In this document: positions 24,701 through 38,200 of the stretch, one piece after another | How the letters are laid out: every line of letters starts with the position of its first letter | How positions within the stretch are numbered: position 1 is the stretch's first letter | Source of the DNA: Channa striata | Lineage: Eukaryota; Chordata; Actinopteri; Anabantiformes; Channidae | Length of the DNA stretch: 64,000 bases | Assembly: GCA_033026295.1 (NCBI GenBank) | Contig: CM065184.1 | Location: forward strand, 14,015,501-14,079,500 | Direction of reading: 5' to 3' | The notes under the pieces: model-generated | What the model was told of the DNA's origin: nothing | The model's input: the letters and a program-made list of their open reading frames with translations, nothing else | Database searches by the model: none | Made by a program: the position numbers and the translations under genes

Positions 24701-27700
24701 CTGCAGCCTTCTGCACCAGCTGCAGACAAGCTAATCATGGTTTGGAATATAATGCATTACACAGTAGTCCAATCATGAGCTCATAAATGCATTAACTACC
24801 TTTTTCTAATTCCCTCGGCTCAAAAATGGCTTAACCTTTGACAGCAATCGAAGCCGGAAAAAGCTGGACTTGACAACAGCACTGCTGTGATTTTTTTTTC
24901 AGGCTTAGATTGCTGTCCAGGACGACCCCGAGATTCCTCACAGATTATTTAATTACTGTGGTAATTGGGGTCAAATCAGTAGAAATGTATGGTAAATTAA
25001 AAGAATATGCTCTAAAAATACTCAAAAAAACCTACATAATCATAAAAGTATTGAATTTGATGCTTTTGATAACACAAATGTGCAAGTTTAGTTCATATGT
25101 TTAACAAACTTTTAGCTGAAAAATAAGGCAAAGAAAATTTTCTGGTGATTAAAAAAAAATGTAAATAAAAAGTGTGCTACTATAGAATTTAGGTGTTGAA
25201 CAAAAGCAACAGCTGGTGAAGGTGCAGCTGATTTTAAAAAACTTTATGCGCTGACAGCTGGTTCATTTATAAATGTACATTGTTGAGTATTCATTTTTAA
25301 TTGGGATTGTGCTGTACTTCTGCAAAAGCTAGTAAATAAAGCTGAGAAATTAATGTTGTGAATAAAAAGTTCAGCATTTCCCTTTAAACTGTAGTGGCAA
25401 AGTCAAAAATACTCTTTACATTGCAAAGTTGGTTATGGTAATGTTAATGCTCTTCTAATGAACCACCATCAACACTCTACCCATAATCTCTCTGCACACC
25501 TTCATACTCTCAGCAGGAAACACAATGATTGTCGTATTAGACCAAATGTTGCCCTCAGTTGTCACTCTCTGATAAAACTGTCATCTACACAGTATTGCTG
25601 ACTTTGACACTGAATCAAATCAAACTTTATTTATGCAGCGCCAAAAAACAACAAAATGCTAACCAGAGCAACAATAAAACCACAGAAGGATACATATTAA
25701 AACATTGTCTCCTACGACACTAGTCACCTGTTCCCCAAAGCGCAATTCAGAATCAAAAAATAAGTTTTTACAACAGGTCTGTGAGACTCAAATGAACATT
25801 GGTCAGTGCCAAAAACGATAAACTCGCATTTGTCACTATCAACCTGGTAGATCATTAGTCCTTCATGGTTATATCCATTCTGCATTATCTTATTATTTTC
25901 TATGGGAAAATGTAGTCATCAATAAATATAATATCCTTTGTCTGAGGAAACTAATAATAATTGATGTTTTTTTATTAGATTTTATCTCTGTTTCCTAAAA
26001 CAAGCCATCAGTTTGCCAAAGTCATTCCAGGGAATAAAAACACTCTCACCCTGTGTTTTTTGTGTGTATGTGCTCATAGTAATAGAAATAGGAATTTAAT
26101 AGCTATATACATCTGTAAAGAAATGTATTTATTAGTTCCATTAAGTTATTCGTTTCGACAAAACAACAAAAACATGGGGAGTTAATATCCGATTAACATT
26201 ATGACCCATAACAGCCTTTGTCAACTTCTCAAACTTTATCAGTTTCCCTCCAAAAACCCCGTTGAAATAATTGGTCGTCATCCACTGGAGAATACTAATA
26301 GCAGATAAAGGCTGTTGGCCCGTGCAAAGTTCTCCTGATCTTTCCATTTATTGAGGCTCATAATTGGGCTTACATTTCAAAACGAGTCCGTGTGGCCTGA
26401 CTCCCAGAAAAATGTTTTGAACTGAAATCTGGACATTGGTTAACTGAAATAAAAAACTAAACACACTAACCTTGCCAATGAGTTCTCCGATCATGCCATT
26501 CCAGGATCCATTGGGGAGTGCTGAGCCGTACTTCCCATCTCCGACTTGGTAGATGTCATACTTGAAGCCCAGGATCTTAGCGAGGGCATCAAGGACATCA
26601 ATGGAGAAACCCTTATATCTCTTAGGTTGGCCCAGAATGTTTTCTGCTACCATCACAAATGGTTCTTCCTATTTGAATGAAAATTGAACAAATGAGTTAA
26701 GGTGTTTTAGGGAAATACATCAGTGGCATAAAGATGATGCTGATAAGTGTGAATGTCTCTCAATGGCCAAGATTTATCCTCAAACTCAAGAAAATGAGTA
26801 TGAGTGTATTTAATCACAGGTATGTCATTTATCAAGATGCACCATAATCTCCTTTGGCCCAGATTGGCGTCCGAAGCGAGGACACATTCAGTCATCTTAA
26901 GAACTTTGGGGTGACACCTTTATGAAGAGCTTCAAAGGTGATCGAAGTTAAACTTCATCTTAATAAAATAGTTTCCTCAGCAACTGTTGGCCTGTAACAC
27001 ACGGAGCCATGGCAACTGCCATGGTTCATCAATGGGGAAATTGCCATTTTAAATTTATTGCACCCAGCCATGGCATTTCTTTATGGGTTGAAAGTGTCAG
27101 GGCAGAATTAAATGGGTGGAGGACTACTGAAGACGACAGGTGGGGAGAGAGAAGGAAAAGGGCGGCGTATGAAAGTGGGCAGGAGAAAATTACTTGATAA
27201 AATGACACTGCCATGAGAGAGCTGAGCTGATCTTATGGGTATAAATATGGTGCAGGTAAAATGTAAAGAGAGGGAGGGAGGGAGGGAGGGAGAAGACCTC
27301 GCTTCTGAAAGACAGTACAAAGAAAACTGCTGCAGTGAACACTGCTGAGCCACAACCACAATCACCACAGTGAATGTTTAACATGGAGAAAACAAGATCG
27401 GAAACAAGTAAACTACCCTGAAATAATAAAAATGTATTTATCAGCAAGCAAAAAAAACCCCCCAAAACCCAAAAGATGATTTTGCTAAAAGTTATACGAC
27501 AAGCATGTCTGAAACTATGCTGACTCTGGGGGTGTCAAGCACAGCCACCAAACACACAAATGTGCTTACGTGTTCGCCTCTATGCTGCGGTGTTTGTTTT
27601 CTCGCTCAGATATTTGCCTACTCGTGTCAAGTGTTAATCGATTCAGTGCACTCCCACAACTTACCAGCAACGTTACAATCTTGAGCGTCACTCCCTGCAT

Positions 27701-30700
27701 ACTGCTCTCTATCCGATTCTCCTTCAGGCTACCGTTCAAACCACGAGTGGAATCCCAGGACGCCAACTAACAGAGGGAGAAAAAAAAAAAGTTTAAAACA
27801 GCACAGAAACAATAGTTCAGGTGTCCGAGAGGCAGATGCCACATACCTCACATGTAAATCTATAACCAATAGAAATGAAGAATAAATGCTGTGCAGCAGT
27901 AGAGCAAAGTTAACGAGCTCATTTTGTGGCTGAATTCCAACTCCAAGTTACTCCTCACATTTTTAAATGCTCATTCCACGCCGTCAACATTCTGAGCTAT
28001 GTCTCAAGTTGTGAAGCTAATGTTTGGTAAATTATTAATCAGTGCTGCTAGCTGGACAAGGATTCGAAAGGATCTGACACATCATTAGGAGTGGTCTTTG
28101 AGATTTGAGCTGACAGGACAAGAACGGTGGCCCAAGGCCAAACAACAGTCTTTTCTGACCGTCTCCAGCACACATGCTCCCTCAGCAGGTACAAGATCCT
28201 CTCTCCCACAGAAGCGCAATGTACTCCCCAGCAGAAACAGAGCAGTAAGCGCTTTTTAAATGAATGCAAATTGCATTTTTTTGTTTTGTTAAATAATTCA
28301 AATTAAAATGTTCAGGCATATTTTTTAATATTCTAGCATTTAATTTTGAATAATTTTGGTCTTCCAAAGATTGGGGTGTACTGCAATAACATTTAGTTGC
28401 TTCCTAAATTTAGTTCACTAAATATACACAATGGGGTTTTTTGTTGACTTGTGCAAAGAACGTTACCGCTCTGTGTGTTTCTGATGACAAACTGACATGT
28501 TGAGATCAAACTAAGGTTTCTAACCAGGAGAAACTGCACGTGTCTCTTTTTGGCACAATTACATCATGCTGAATCTTAACAGGCAGCTTATATGAGTCAC
28601 TTTCATCAGTGGGGGGAGGTTTATACAAAACGCTGAAAGGCTGCTGCCCCTCGAGAAGATGGCTCTGGACATTTCATTCAATATTAACTAGAAAAAGGTA
28701 GCAGAGATCAAACCTGTGAGCAGGGGTAGAGATATTTTTAAGCTTCAAGATTTCATCACAGTCCTGTGCTTAACTTTGAACTGTAGCTTCATAAAATATT
28801 GAGCATACTTTGCTCCTTTACTTGGGCAGTTGATTTTGGGCCTGGGAATATGGGAGAGAGATTTGTATTATCCTGATGTTATAAGAAACACACACAATTT
28901 TGGATTCTTGTGATGTTCCATTTGGAGTTGAGACTGATGACAAAAACAAACTGAACACATTTCAATGTCTGTTACTGACACCATTTGCTAAAGCAAACAT
29001 GAAATTACAAATGCTTTTACAATCAGGAGAAAACAACTATTACCACAGATACACACGGCAGCAATAAGGGTTTTCAACTGTGAAGGCAGTACAAGTGTGT
29101 GAGGCAATGAAAGAGGCTTGCAAAAAAACGTCAGAAGAATATTTCATTTCAGTCTTTTGTGCCACCTGGAAGTTATTCTCCAAATACGGAGCCTTACAGC
29201 GTTACACTCATTGTTATGTATAGCTTTACCGCACACTGAATCATCGCACTGGATACTGTAACCCTTCTGCTTTTGTGGGTGGATGTCAGCAGTTTTCTCC
29301 CCATGCAGGATGTCACTCATGAAATGTGCCTTCTAAGGGCCTTTATCTAAGTGCTGCTTGCATATGAACAATATGGAGATCAGGTGTTAATGGAGCTGCT
29401 TATTGTAAATATTATTCAGTTTGCATTCACTGGTTTGCCTTTGTGTACCTAAAAGCCAAGCAGTTGCTGCACTTAGAAAAATAAAAAAAAAATAAAATTA
29501 TGTCTTGATCCGTATGTGAGATTTCAAAGGTGAGGACTGCTCAGTCTAATTGTAATGGCTTGTCTGCTTTTCCATCTGTGCATGATGTGCATGTATGCAA
29601 CTGAGTCCTTCCTGTGTTTGCGTGTAGGGGCAAAATGTCACACCGTCGCCCGCTTCACAGGGGGCTATTTTCTCCATGAGCAGCTCTGTCCTCGGTGAAA
29701 AACACTGAGCAATCTCTGCTCTGTAAACTGAAGAACACTAAAGAGGAACACTTCTACTTCACAGAGCTTTTCACACTAACACGCAACCGGGAAGGTCATA
29801 AACAATACACACAGCGAGCACAGAGTGCCACCTGCGTGTGAATGAGGAACACTTGACTGGACGTATAGACGGTCTTTGATTATAAGCTTTGTAAATGTTG
29901 TTTCCACTTGAATAAATGCTTTACTCCTAAATCTAAACACATGGGTTGATATTGAAAGTTGAATATTTTTAATAGGGGCTGTCTATTTCTTGACAGGATT
30001 TATTATATTAAAAAACACAATAATACGTGGCAAATCTCAATAAAAAGGCTTTGCAAGCGCTTTCCTGCTTCCTTCTTTGAACCATCAGCTCATTGGGGGC
30101 TTAGGTTTTAGATAATCTTCCTATTAATATGCATAACAATCAGTCACAAGCATACCTGCTGCAAGTTGGATCAAGACATTCAGTTGTTTTCTTCTTTATT
30201 TCCAGCACAACGGTGAACACTGTCCTAATGAGATTTTGCGATGTCTCATCACAATAACAGAACTGCTATTTAGCTAATGGTTATGATGCTCCATTCTTTA
30301 AAATAACCATCTGTAATAAGGATGAGTAAATGCCAATGACCATCTGAAAATGACAAAGGGATGGATGTCAGATAGCCCTGAATTCACAGCGCCACAAAAG
30401 TCTCAATTACAGTATCTCCTTAAAATCTCACACAAAGCACTTGGTTCTCGGTAATGAAACAATTTCAACTGCATCATTACGGACAGGGAACCAGAGCTGG
30501 AGTTAGTTTCAGCTGCTTGTTCAGGCCGTCAGGTGCTGCTTGGGTATCGACAGGCCCATCATGCCACCAAGGCTTTTATTGACCCACACTCCTTTGTGTG
30601 TCACACCAACTGGACTGACAACACAGTGAACGCTTCTGACTTGACCATGACTGTCACCGGACCTGCAGGATTTACAGATTAGGCATTGTGCCAGTTTCTG

Positions 30701-33700
30701 CACGTTTCCCCGAATAAATGTCTCTACAACTGCATTCATTTTGTTTTCACTTCTTGTTCTCTAATCTGGAGGAAAAGCTGGAATGATGCCACTAGTCTTA
30801 ATCAGCAAGTACACAACAAAAATAACGTGGTCATTTAAATTCGAAGAGAAGTCTTCTTTCTCGACTAACGTGCTACGGGTGAGCTGGTCAGACATTGCAC
30901 CAATCTATCCATCACTCACTTCTAATATGCAGCCAAATATAGCTTTTCAATAAAATGTGCTACCTTCAAAACAAAATGAGGCAAAACATAAGTATGAGTA
31001 GTTGGATCCGTGTATTGCACAATAAGACATAGCTATTTTTTTCACCCTTCTTGATTCTATTCTCTGTTTCAATAAACTCGTGTTTTGCTCCGAAAACATT
31101 CCATGCAAGAGATGATTATGATCTGTAGGCTCACTGCATACAAGGTAGGTTTCAAAAGTATTGTTGCCCAATGTAAAAGTGAACAGCGGCTCTGAATGTT
31201 AATGGCTGATTCTCTTTTCAACTCATCGTATCCACTTATGAACTGAAAATTATTTTTTACTTCACCTTGTGAAGTGAGAGCAGCGAGGTGCGGGTACTGC
31301 AGGTGATGATGTGCATTTAAATCAATTCAGTGGCTGTAAGGTTAGTAACATTTGTTCAGTATTGTTTTGATGATGGATTGGAGCACATGAGAGAGAATAA
31401 ATTAAGGTACATGGAGAAATATCATACACTCTTCACCCAATAATTTGAGGCTCTCAAGATGATTTACTTTTGCCAGTGTGGCAGTAGAAACTGACAGTTT
31501 TAACACTTTCCTTTTGATGCAGCTTCTAGTGAGGAAAAAAAAAAAATCTGGTCCGTGATGACATGAATTCTGCAGCTGCATGTTGTCATTCAACTTATGG
31601 CTGTCTAGGTGGTGTCCAGTGAAGGATGTGGGCTACATATATAATTGGAAACCTGTTTGGTGAAACCTGGGCTGATTAGGAGAGACAGCATCCACCCTAC
31701 GTTAGATGGTGCAGCTGTCTTATCCAAAAATATGGCATATGGAGTTTATTATTGAACCTAAAGCATGACAACTAAGAGTTGAGCCTGGGACACACAGACC
31801 CCGTCTCACTGTACATTCATCTCTGCAGCGTCCTGAAGTTTCAGACTTCTTGTCTGATTTCGTGCTTAGTACAAATAAATTCATTACAGTGGGTGACTAT
31901 TCCAGATGCTGACAGTAAATGCCTCCACACTGTATTTAATTATTAGATTAATGAAACAGATTAACAGTGAAACAGAAATAACACGTTTGAAAATTTCCAG
32001 TGAGGAAGCACTGGTAAACGTAGCTAACAATCTTCTCTTAGCTTCAGACAACTGACTCGTCTCTTATCTTCCACTGTATTACATATGACACTGGTAACCA
32101 CAATATTTGGTTTACATCTTTACTATCAGATAGATTCCAATATTTTCATGTTGGCCATAAATCTGCTACGTACAGAAGAGTTACATCGTTCCACAGGGTT
32201 CTGTGCTAAGACCAATACTTTTCACCTTACACATCTTTCTTTTAAGCAAGAACGGTTGGCCTCCACGTACTAGTCTGAGCAATCTTGGAGTTTTGTTTTT
32301 TGACCAGGGTATGTCCTTTAACTCATAAATAAAACAAATCTCAAAAACAGCCTTCTTCCACCTATGAATATTGCTAAAATAAGGAGCATTTGCATGTTCC
32401 TTCCTGAAAAGTCAATTGAAAATGCTTCAGGAAACATACTGGCTGAAATAAGCATGAGAGATCATTAATCTCACACAGCAGCCTGTCTGTACTGTCCCTC
32501 TTACGAACAAAACCGTTAATGTTCCACCTCCCTTGTATCCCTCACAGTTCCATACTATTACTATAGAAGATCCGCACAGATCTGAGTGTGGAAAGTACAA
32601 TGAGAGCAGAGCCTTTTGGTATTAGGCTCATCTCTTGTGAATCCAGTTCAGATTTGGGAGGCAGACACCATTTCTCCTTTTAAGACTCGGCTTAAAACCA
32701 TCCTTATTAATAAAGCTCGAAGTTAGATCTGGCTCAGTGACTCTGAACCAGCTCTTAGTAATGCTGCTGTAGACCGATGGCTGGGGGACCCCTGGGACAC
32801 CCTGAGCTCCTCTCCTCTGCACTCATGCCCTCTTGCATGACATTAACTTTGTGCATTCTTTATCCCGTAGTTGTGCGTCTCCCTCACTGTGCCTTTCTGC
32901 CCTTCGGAGCTCTGCGTTTCCAACGTGCAGTTACTGTCAGTATTTGGTTTGTCGTCTTTCGTTACTCTTCTTTTCTCTCTCCTTTTTTCACTCACTCCAA
33001 CCCGTTAAGGCAGATGGCCGCCCACCGTGAGCCTCTTTCTCTTGGACGTTTTGTTCAGTTTTTCCTTTCCACCACTGCCTGGTGCTTGCTCAAAGTTTCT
33101 TCTATAAATCGGTATAGTTTTGACTTTATAATGTGAAGTGCCTTGAGATTATTTGTTGTGAACTGGCGTTATATAAATAATGCTGAATTTAATTGAAAAA
33201 GACAATTTACAAATCACAAAATAGGGATGTTAGCAAAATCACTTGACCAGCCTGATCCTGTATCCTACAGTGTTCATTTGGATATGGTTAAGGAGTTTTA
33301 CTTTAAGTAATTTTTTCTATTGTATTAATGTCGGTGTTCGACAGGGATGTCACTGCTTACAGGTCCTTTTTTAAAATATAATAATCTTGTTATCGCTTCA
33401 GAAATGAGACATTATCTAATGTGAGGGAAAATAATTAGTAGAAAGGTTGTAATACTAGCCTATATCATGGTACAGATCTGTCACAAAAATGACGATAACA
33501 CTGCCTTGCTTTTCTGTTTTGGATTGTGAAATGCTAGCTGGCTCATAGTGGTTAGAATCCAAGGAAGGGGAAACATCAAAACAGTGTAGGAGTGAGTTTC
33601 TAAAAGCTGGACAAATCAGCGCCTGGCAATAGAACCCCTGAATGAATAGCCCTGCATGCCTAAACGCATGCAGATTTATTGTCTGCACGCAAGCGGGATC

Positions 33701-35249
33701 CTTTAGAGACCATTAAATGTCAGGAGCCCAAACGTGAGACGGTGCTGGTCAATACATTGCCGCCAGGTTAGACTTTGATTCGGGGAGAATGAGCTTAGTC
33801 TGACGTAGAGTCAGCTACAGTTATCTGCATTTGGCAGAGCACTGGGGTCAGTGTGTGTTACCATCACATGCTGTGATTCTGTTATGTAGCTTAGATTAAA
33901 GATTTATACTATTTAAATATGGCAAAGACTTGGTGACCAGACATGCTACATAATAAAACTATTCTGACTACACAGGAAGAAAGGATGCCTGTAACGAGGG
34001 GCAAATAACCTAGACTTTGTATGGCACTATAGGCGATAGAGCCACCGTGGCAGTAAAAGGTTTTTTTTAACCTTTCGATCTGAGGCAGTTTTTCTTTTTC
34101 TCAGTGTCTAAGGCTGATGGCATAGTCAGAAGTCTCGGACAGCCACATATTAAGTTATATTCAGTGGAGACTAGGTTATTTAGAAATGCCATCCTATGGG
34201 ATATGAGTAGCAATGTAGTCTGAGAAATATGTAAAAACTTTATATAAAAAATGTCAAAATGTATTCTGGTGCACTTTGGGGTAATCGTTTTTTGCTATAA
34301 AAAGTACAAATGTTACAAAAAGCGCCACTTTGAATAATAATGCCAACATTTGCAAGGAAACTAGTGCATGATGTATGCAAGATGCTTGGCTAGGAGGAAC
34401 AATTACATTTAAGTGAATTGACTTTTCCCTATGAAGACTTTCGTGTAAGTTGGAAGTCATTAGCAATATCTGCTTAGAGACAAGCTGACACATCAATAAG
34501 AGCAAACTGGGAAACCAAAACAACAACAACAGCATCGATCACTCCACAGCAGCACTGGATTGTGGAGAAAACTCACAGTAGCTATCCAGGAAATAGTATT
34601 TCAGTCTTCATTACAGTTTCTAACCAGAAAGACGCCTCATCTAAGAGCCATCAGGCTGGGGAGAAAATGGACTGAATGCAGATAAACAATGATGGAGAGG
34701 GAGGAAACGGGGCTGAAAAATGAGGAAAAGTGGTTAGGGAAAAAGAGAAGATGGGAGATGAGATGAGAAGATAAGAGAACGAAGATGTGCTCTGATGGGT
34801 GGGTGGGTGTGGGTGGAGGGTGGGGGGACATGACTTGCAATAACTATTAAAGTCCACTTGAAAAAACAGGAACATGGCAGTACAGCATATTGCTGAGGAA
34901 AACACAGGAAATCACGTATGTACATATACGCAATGTATTACAGTGAAACCGAGAGGAGAGGATGGATTCATGGATTCGTGTCCGTTTTCTCCCAGTAAAT
35001 GCTTCTACCAAGTAGCGAGCAGACACAGATAGATATGCCAGGTAATGAACAACAGCACTGAATGCATTTGGCATCCCATTATCTGGCCTTGCTATCCCCT
35101 TCTGCCTCTAATGATTTTGCAATCCCCTATGTCACTGTGCTCCCTGGCCCGGGCTCTCTGTTTTGCCTGGCTGCATGCTCTTAGTGTGTGAGGCTCAAAA
35201 CAATGTGTGCGATACATGTGTCACATTGGGTATAAATGGGTCCACTACT

Positions 35250-35284
<35 letters not shown>

Positions 35285-38200
35285 ACGTGTACACACATGG
35301 CACTGCACGCAGTGCATCTCCTCCAAGCTAATGCTAATGGCCACATTATGATGAATTGTCTTCATGACTTCAGTTTAGCAAAGTGGTGATTAAATCTTCA
35401 TTACTGCTTGTGGTCAGTCCTTCTCTACGTAGACTGCAGTGAAACTTAATTCCTCTTCATTTTGCAACAAGTTACTGACTGAATCAGGACATCCACAATG
35501 ACAAACAAACTACAGCTTAGAGAAAAGTGCACAAACAAATCTCTCTCGGTTAAGCTCTACTACACTCATACAGTCGCATTTACGAAAACGTCCAATACAT
35601 AAAGCGATCTTCCCTGTGTGTTAACTTTTGATCTAGTTTAAATCTGTCTTACAAGCCAAAACAGTGGATGTGGAGAAACTGAAGACTTTAAGCAGAGACC
35701 GGGTTAATTCAGGAGCTTCAGTAGAGGGAAATCTGATCTGTGACACTGCTGACAAGTATTAAGATCAGTAAGCAAAGGTCTTAATGCTACCCCATTATAA
35801 ATTTATCTGCATTCACCAAACATCTGTTATAAGAGAAAGCAGCAGGACAACAGGAACCAGCCGTCTATGAAAAAACAGCACATACAAAAACAACCGACTG
35901 CTGCAAAACCTTTATACACCATTTGTTTCTACAAGGCACTCCACTGGAAACCCGGGGTCTCTAGTAGAAGTGGGTCTTTATTCTGATCTTCAAGGACACG
36001 TGTCCTGCAAGTCTTTGATGCCCACTCGGAGGAAGTGATCCACACCTGGCATGTATTGTAACAACCCAACAACAGGCGTAGATAATTAACTGTTAGAGAA
36101 CAACCGACACTGCAGGACACCAGCTCTCAAGGGCCTGCATTGAGTAACTAAAGTGAAGGGGGGGGGGGGCTTGAAATGATAAGAAAATGTTTAATTTCAC
36201 TTTTATGTTCTTCTCACACAGTGAGTGGCCGCATTGTCTAAGAAAAGCTATTTCCATCAGCAGTTTCACTGTACCTGCTGTTCCCTAAACACCTACAGAA
36301 TGAACAATTATGTAAGTCAGTGGAAAATCACAACTACCAACAAAAAGCAACTTGCAAGATGGGTTATACAGGCATCCACTTGTACTGTAATGTATAAAGT
36401 GTATAAACAGGGCATGGGACATGAAAAAAGGGAAAGGTGGGACAGCCTGTTGTTCAGTACAATTGTTCTTTTTTTCCATTTGTAACATACTGAAAGAAGA
36501 TAAAGGTGTTCTGAACGCACCCGTTTGACATCTTTTCCAAATGTCTCACTGTAGCTGGTCCCAAGGATTTCAAATTGCACATGGGAATTGGAGCCTTCGG
36601 CGCGGAAGTCCATGAGGCCAGTAAGGCCACTGATCCGACCCTGTGGCAACGGCAAGAGAACAAATGTTTAGTTGAGATGTCACAACAGTGGAACAATCAT
36701 AGTAGCAGAACTGGCATTTTTACTGGACTGAAACATTTCACAGTCCACAATTATCACAGAGGTGTTTTCACTGTTATTCAGCATCATACTATATCATTTA
36801 TATAGGATTTTCTAAATTTGTCACTGCTAGTATAAAGATAATTCTTTATACTAGATTCATATTGTGCAATAATTGTTCCATTACAAAATGGGCTGGATTA
36901 AATGAAGCCACTTTATAATACGTAAACCTTTTCAGTGAAACAGCTGAGATCAACTGTTACAATAAGGCACAAATGCAACCTATGGCCAAACCCCAAGATT
37001 ATATTTAACCACCAGCCTCCTTGAGGGCAATACGTAAATAATTAATTAATCAAGGCCCAGCAACAGATATAGTGACTTCAAACTGTGTTACCTTTTGGAT
37101 GGTGTCGAGCATCGACCAGCCTCCATTCCATGGCTTGGTGGACTTCCTCATACAATTGAGGCTAGCCATACTGTGCCACTTCCTGTCCTCTAGCTTCCTG
37201 TAGAAGGCATTGGCCAGCATCAAAACGCTGTCGTACAGGTACAGGTTGGACACCTAGTGTGGAGACAGAAAGGCAAGTGATTTTAAGAAATGCAGTGTTT
37301 TTGTCCAAACACCGAAGCTGTGCAACACAGGCCAGTACAGCAACTCTAGATATTACAAAGAAACAAATATCAACACAGACTCGTGGTGAGACTGTGTGAA
37401 CAAAGCAGGGACACAAAATCTGTTTTTTTTTCCCCAGCATGTTATGTTGGATGATGAAAAAGAAAAAAGTTAGTGGGAAATCAAAGCTTGTCTTCTCACT
37501 TTGAGAAAAAAAACGGGAAGCATGGGGACAAGTGGAGCAATTCTATTCTTTTTTCTGACAACGTCATGGCTGCCTTTCACCTCAACAATACGACGCCGTT
37601 TCTTTCTTCGTTAGAACGACACTGAAGGATGACACAATAAAGCCAGCGGCGTCTTCGTTCTGACTGTCCATATGTTTACACTTGCAAAAAAACATTCTGG
37701 TGAACCGCTGAGGCTGTCTTCCTGAACAACCTACCCACAGCTGGCGAAATTAGATGCATGATACACAGCGGAACAAGGCGAATGTAATGATAGAGTGTTA
37801 CAGTCTGAAATCAAGAGGGGCCGGCAAAACAAAAATTATTTCCAGTTCGTTCTCCAGCTCTCAAGTGTCAGAGATGCCATCAGTTGGGCTGTCTCCCTCC
37901 AACTGCACCCTGTCAAGAATCATGTCTCATGACTCTTGCCTTGCTGCGAGAGCAGATTTGATAAGTCCTCTGGGTCAAGTCAAGTCAAATCCTTCCACTG
38001 CAGAAGATCCATGGAAGCAATACTAGCTGCCACTCGAGGCGTTCAGTTCATGACATATTTAGACTTTGGTCCAAGCCTCTCAGTGGTAAGACATCATACA
38101 AGTCAAGTTCAGCTGCCTCAAGGTCACTCAATCAGACGCTGACTCCAGGTGAAATACAGCACAGAAGTTCTGGATTTCTGGGGCTGTACTTATCCCTCAC

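Larger units (their letters stand above)
24410..26470 (-). other. grid1: grid1 intron 10
   Basis: Intron with donor GGCAAG/GTTAGT. It contains two related repeat segments, 24571-24990 and 25617-25880. The remainder is AT-rich and without recognised features. Confidence 0.9.
26669..27664 (-). other. grid1: grid1 intron 9
   Basis: Short intron, donor CTG/GTAAGT. It contains a cluster of GCCATGG palindromes with an RFX-like site (27003-27073) and a GGGA microsatellite (27271-27293). No exon or transposon was recognised. Confidence 0.9.
27767..36520 (-). other. grid1: grid1 intron 8
   Basis: 8.8-kb intron, donor AAACGG/GTGCGT. It contains the second L2-like LINE fragment (about 32080-33196), a GT microsatellite (35251-35280) and a G12 tract (36158-36169). 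The stretches 27767-32080 and 33200-35250 hold no recognised exon, RNA gene or repeat. Confidence 0.9.

Noticed and set aside
35251..35280. Regular dinucleotide arrays considered as structured or CRISPR-like repeats
   Set aside because: They are simple microsatellites without spacers, and the DNA is vertebrate.
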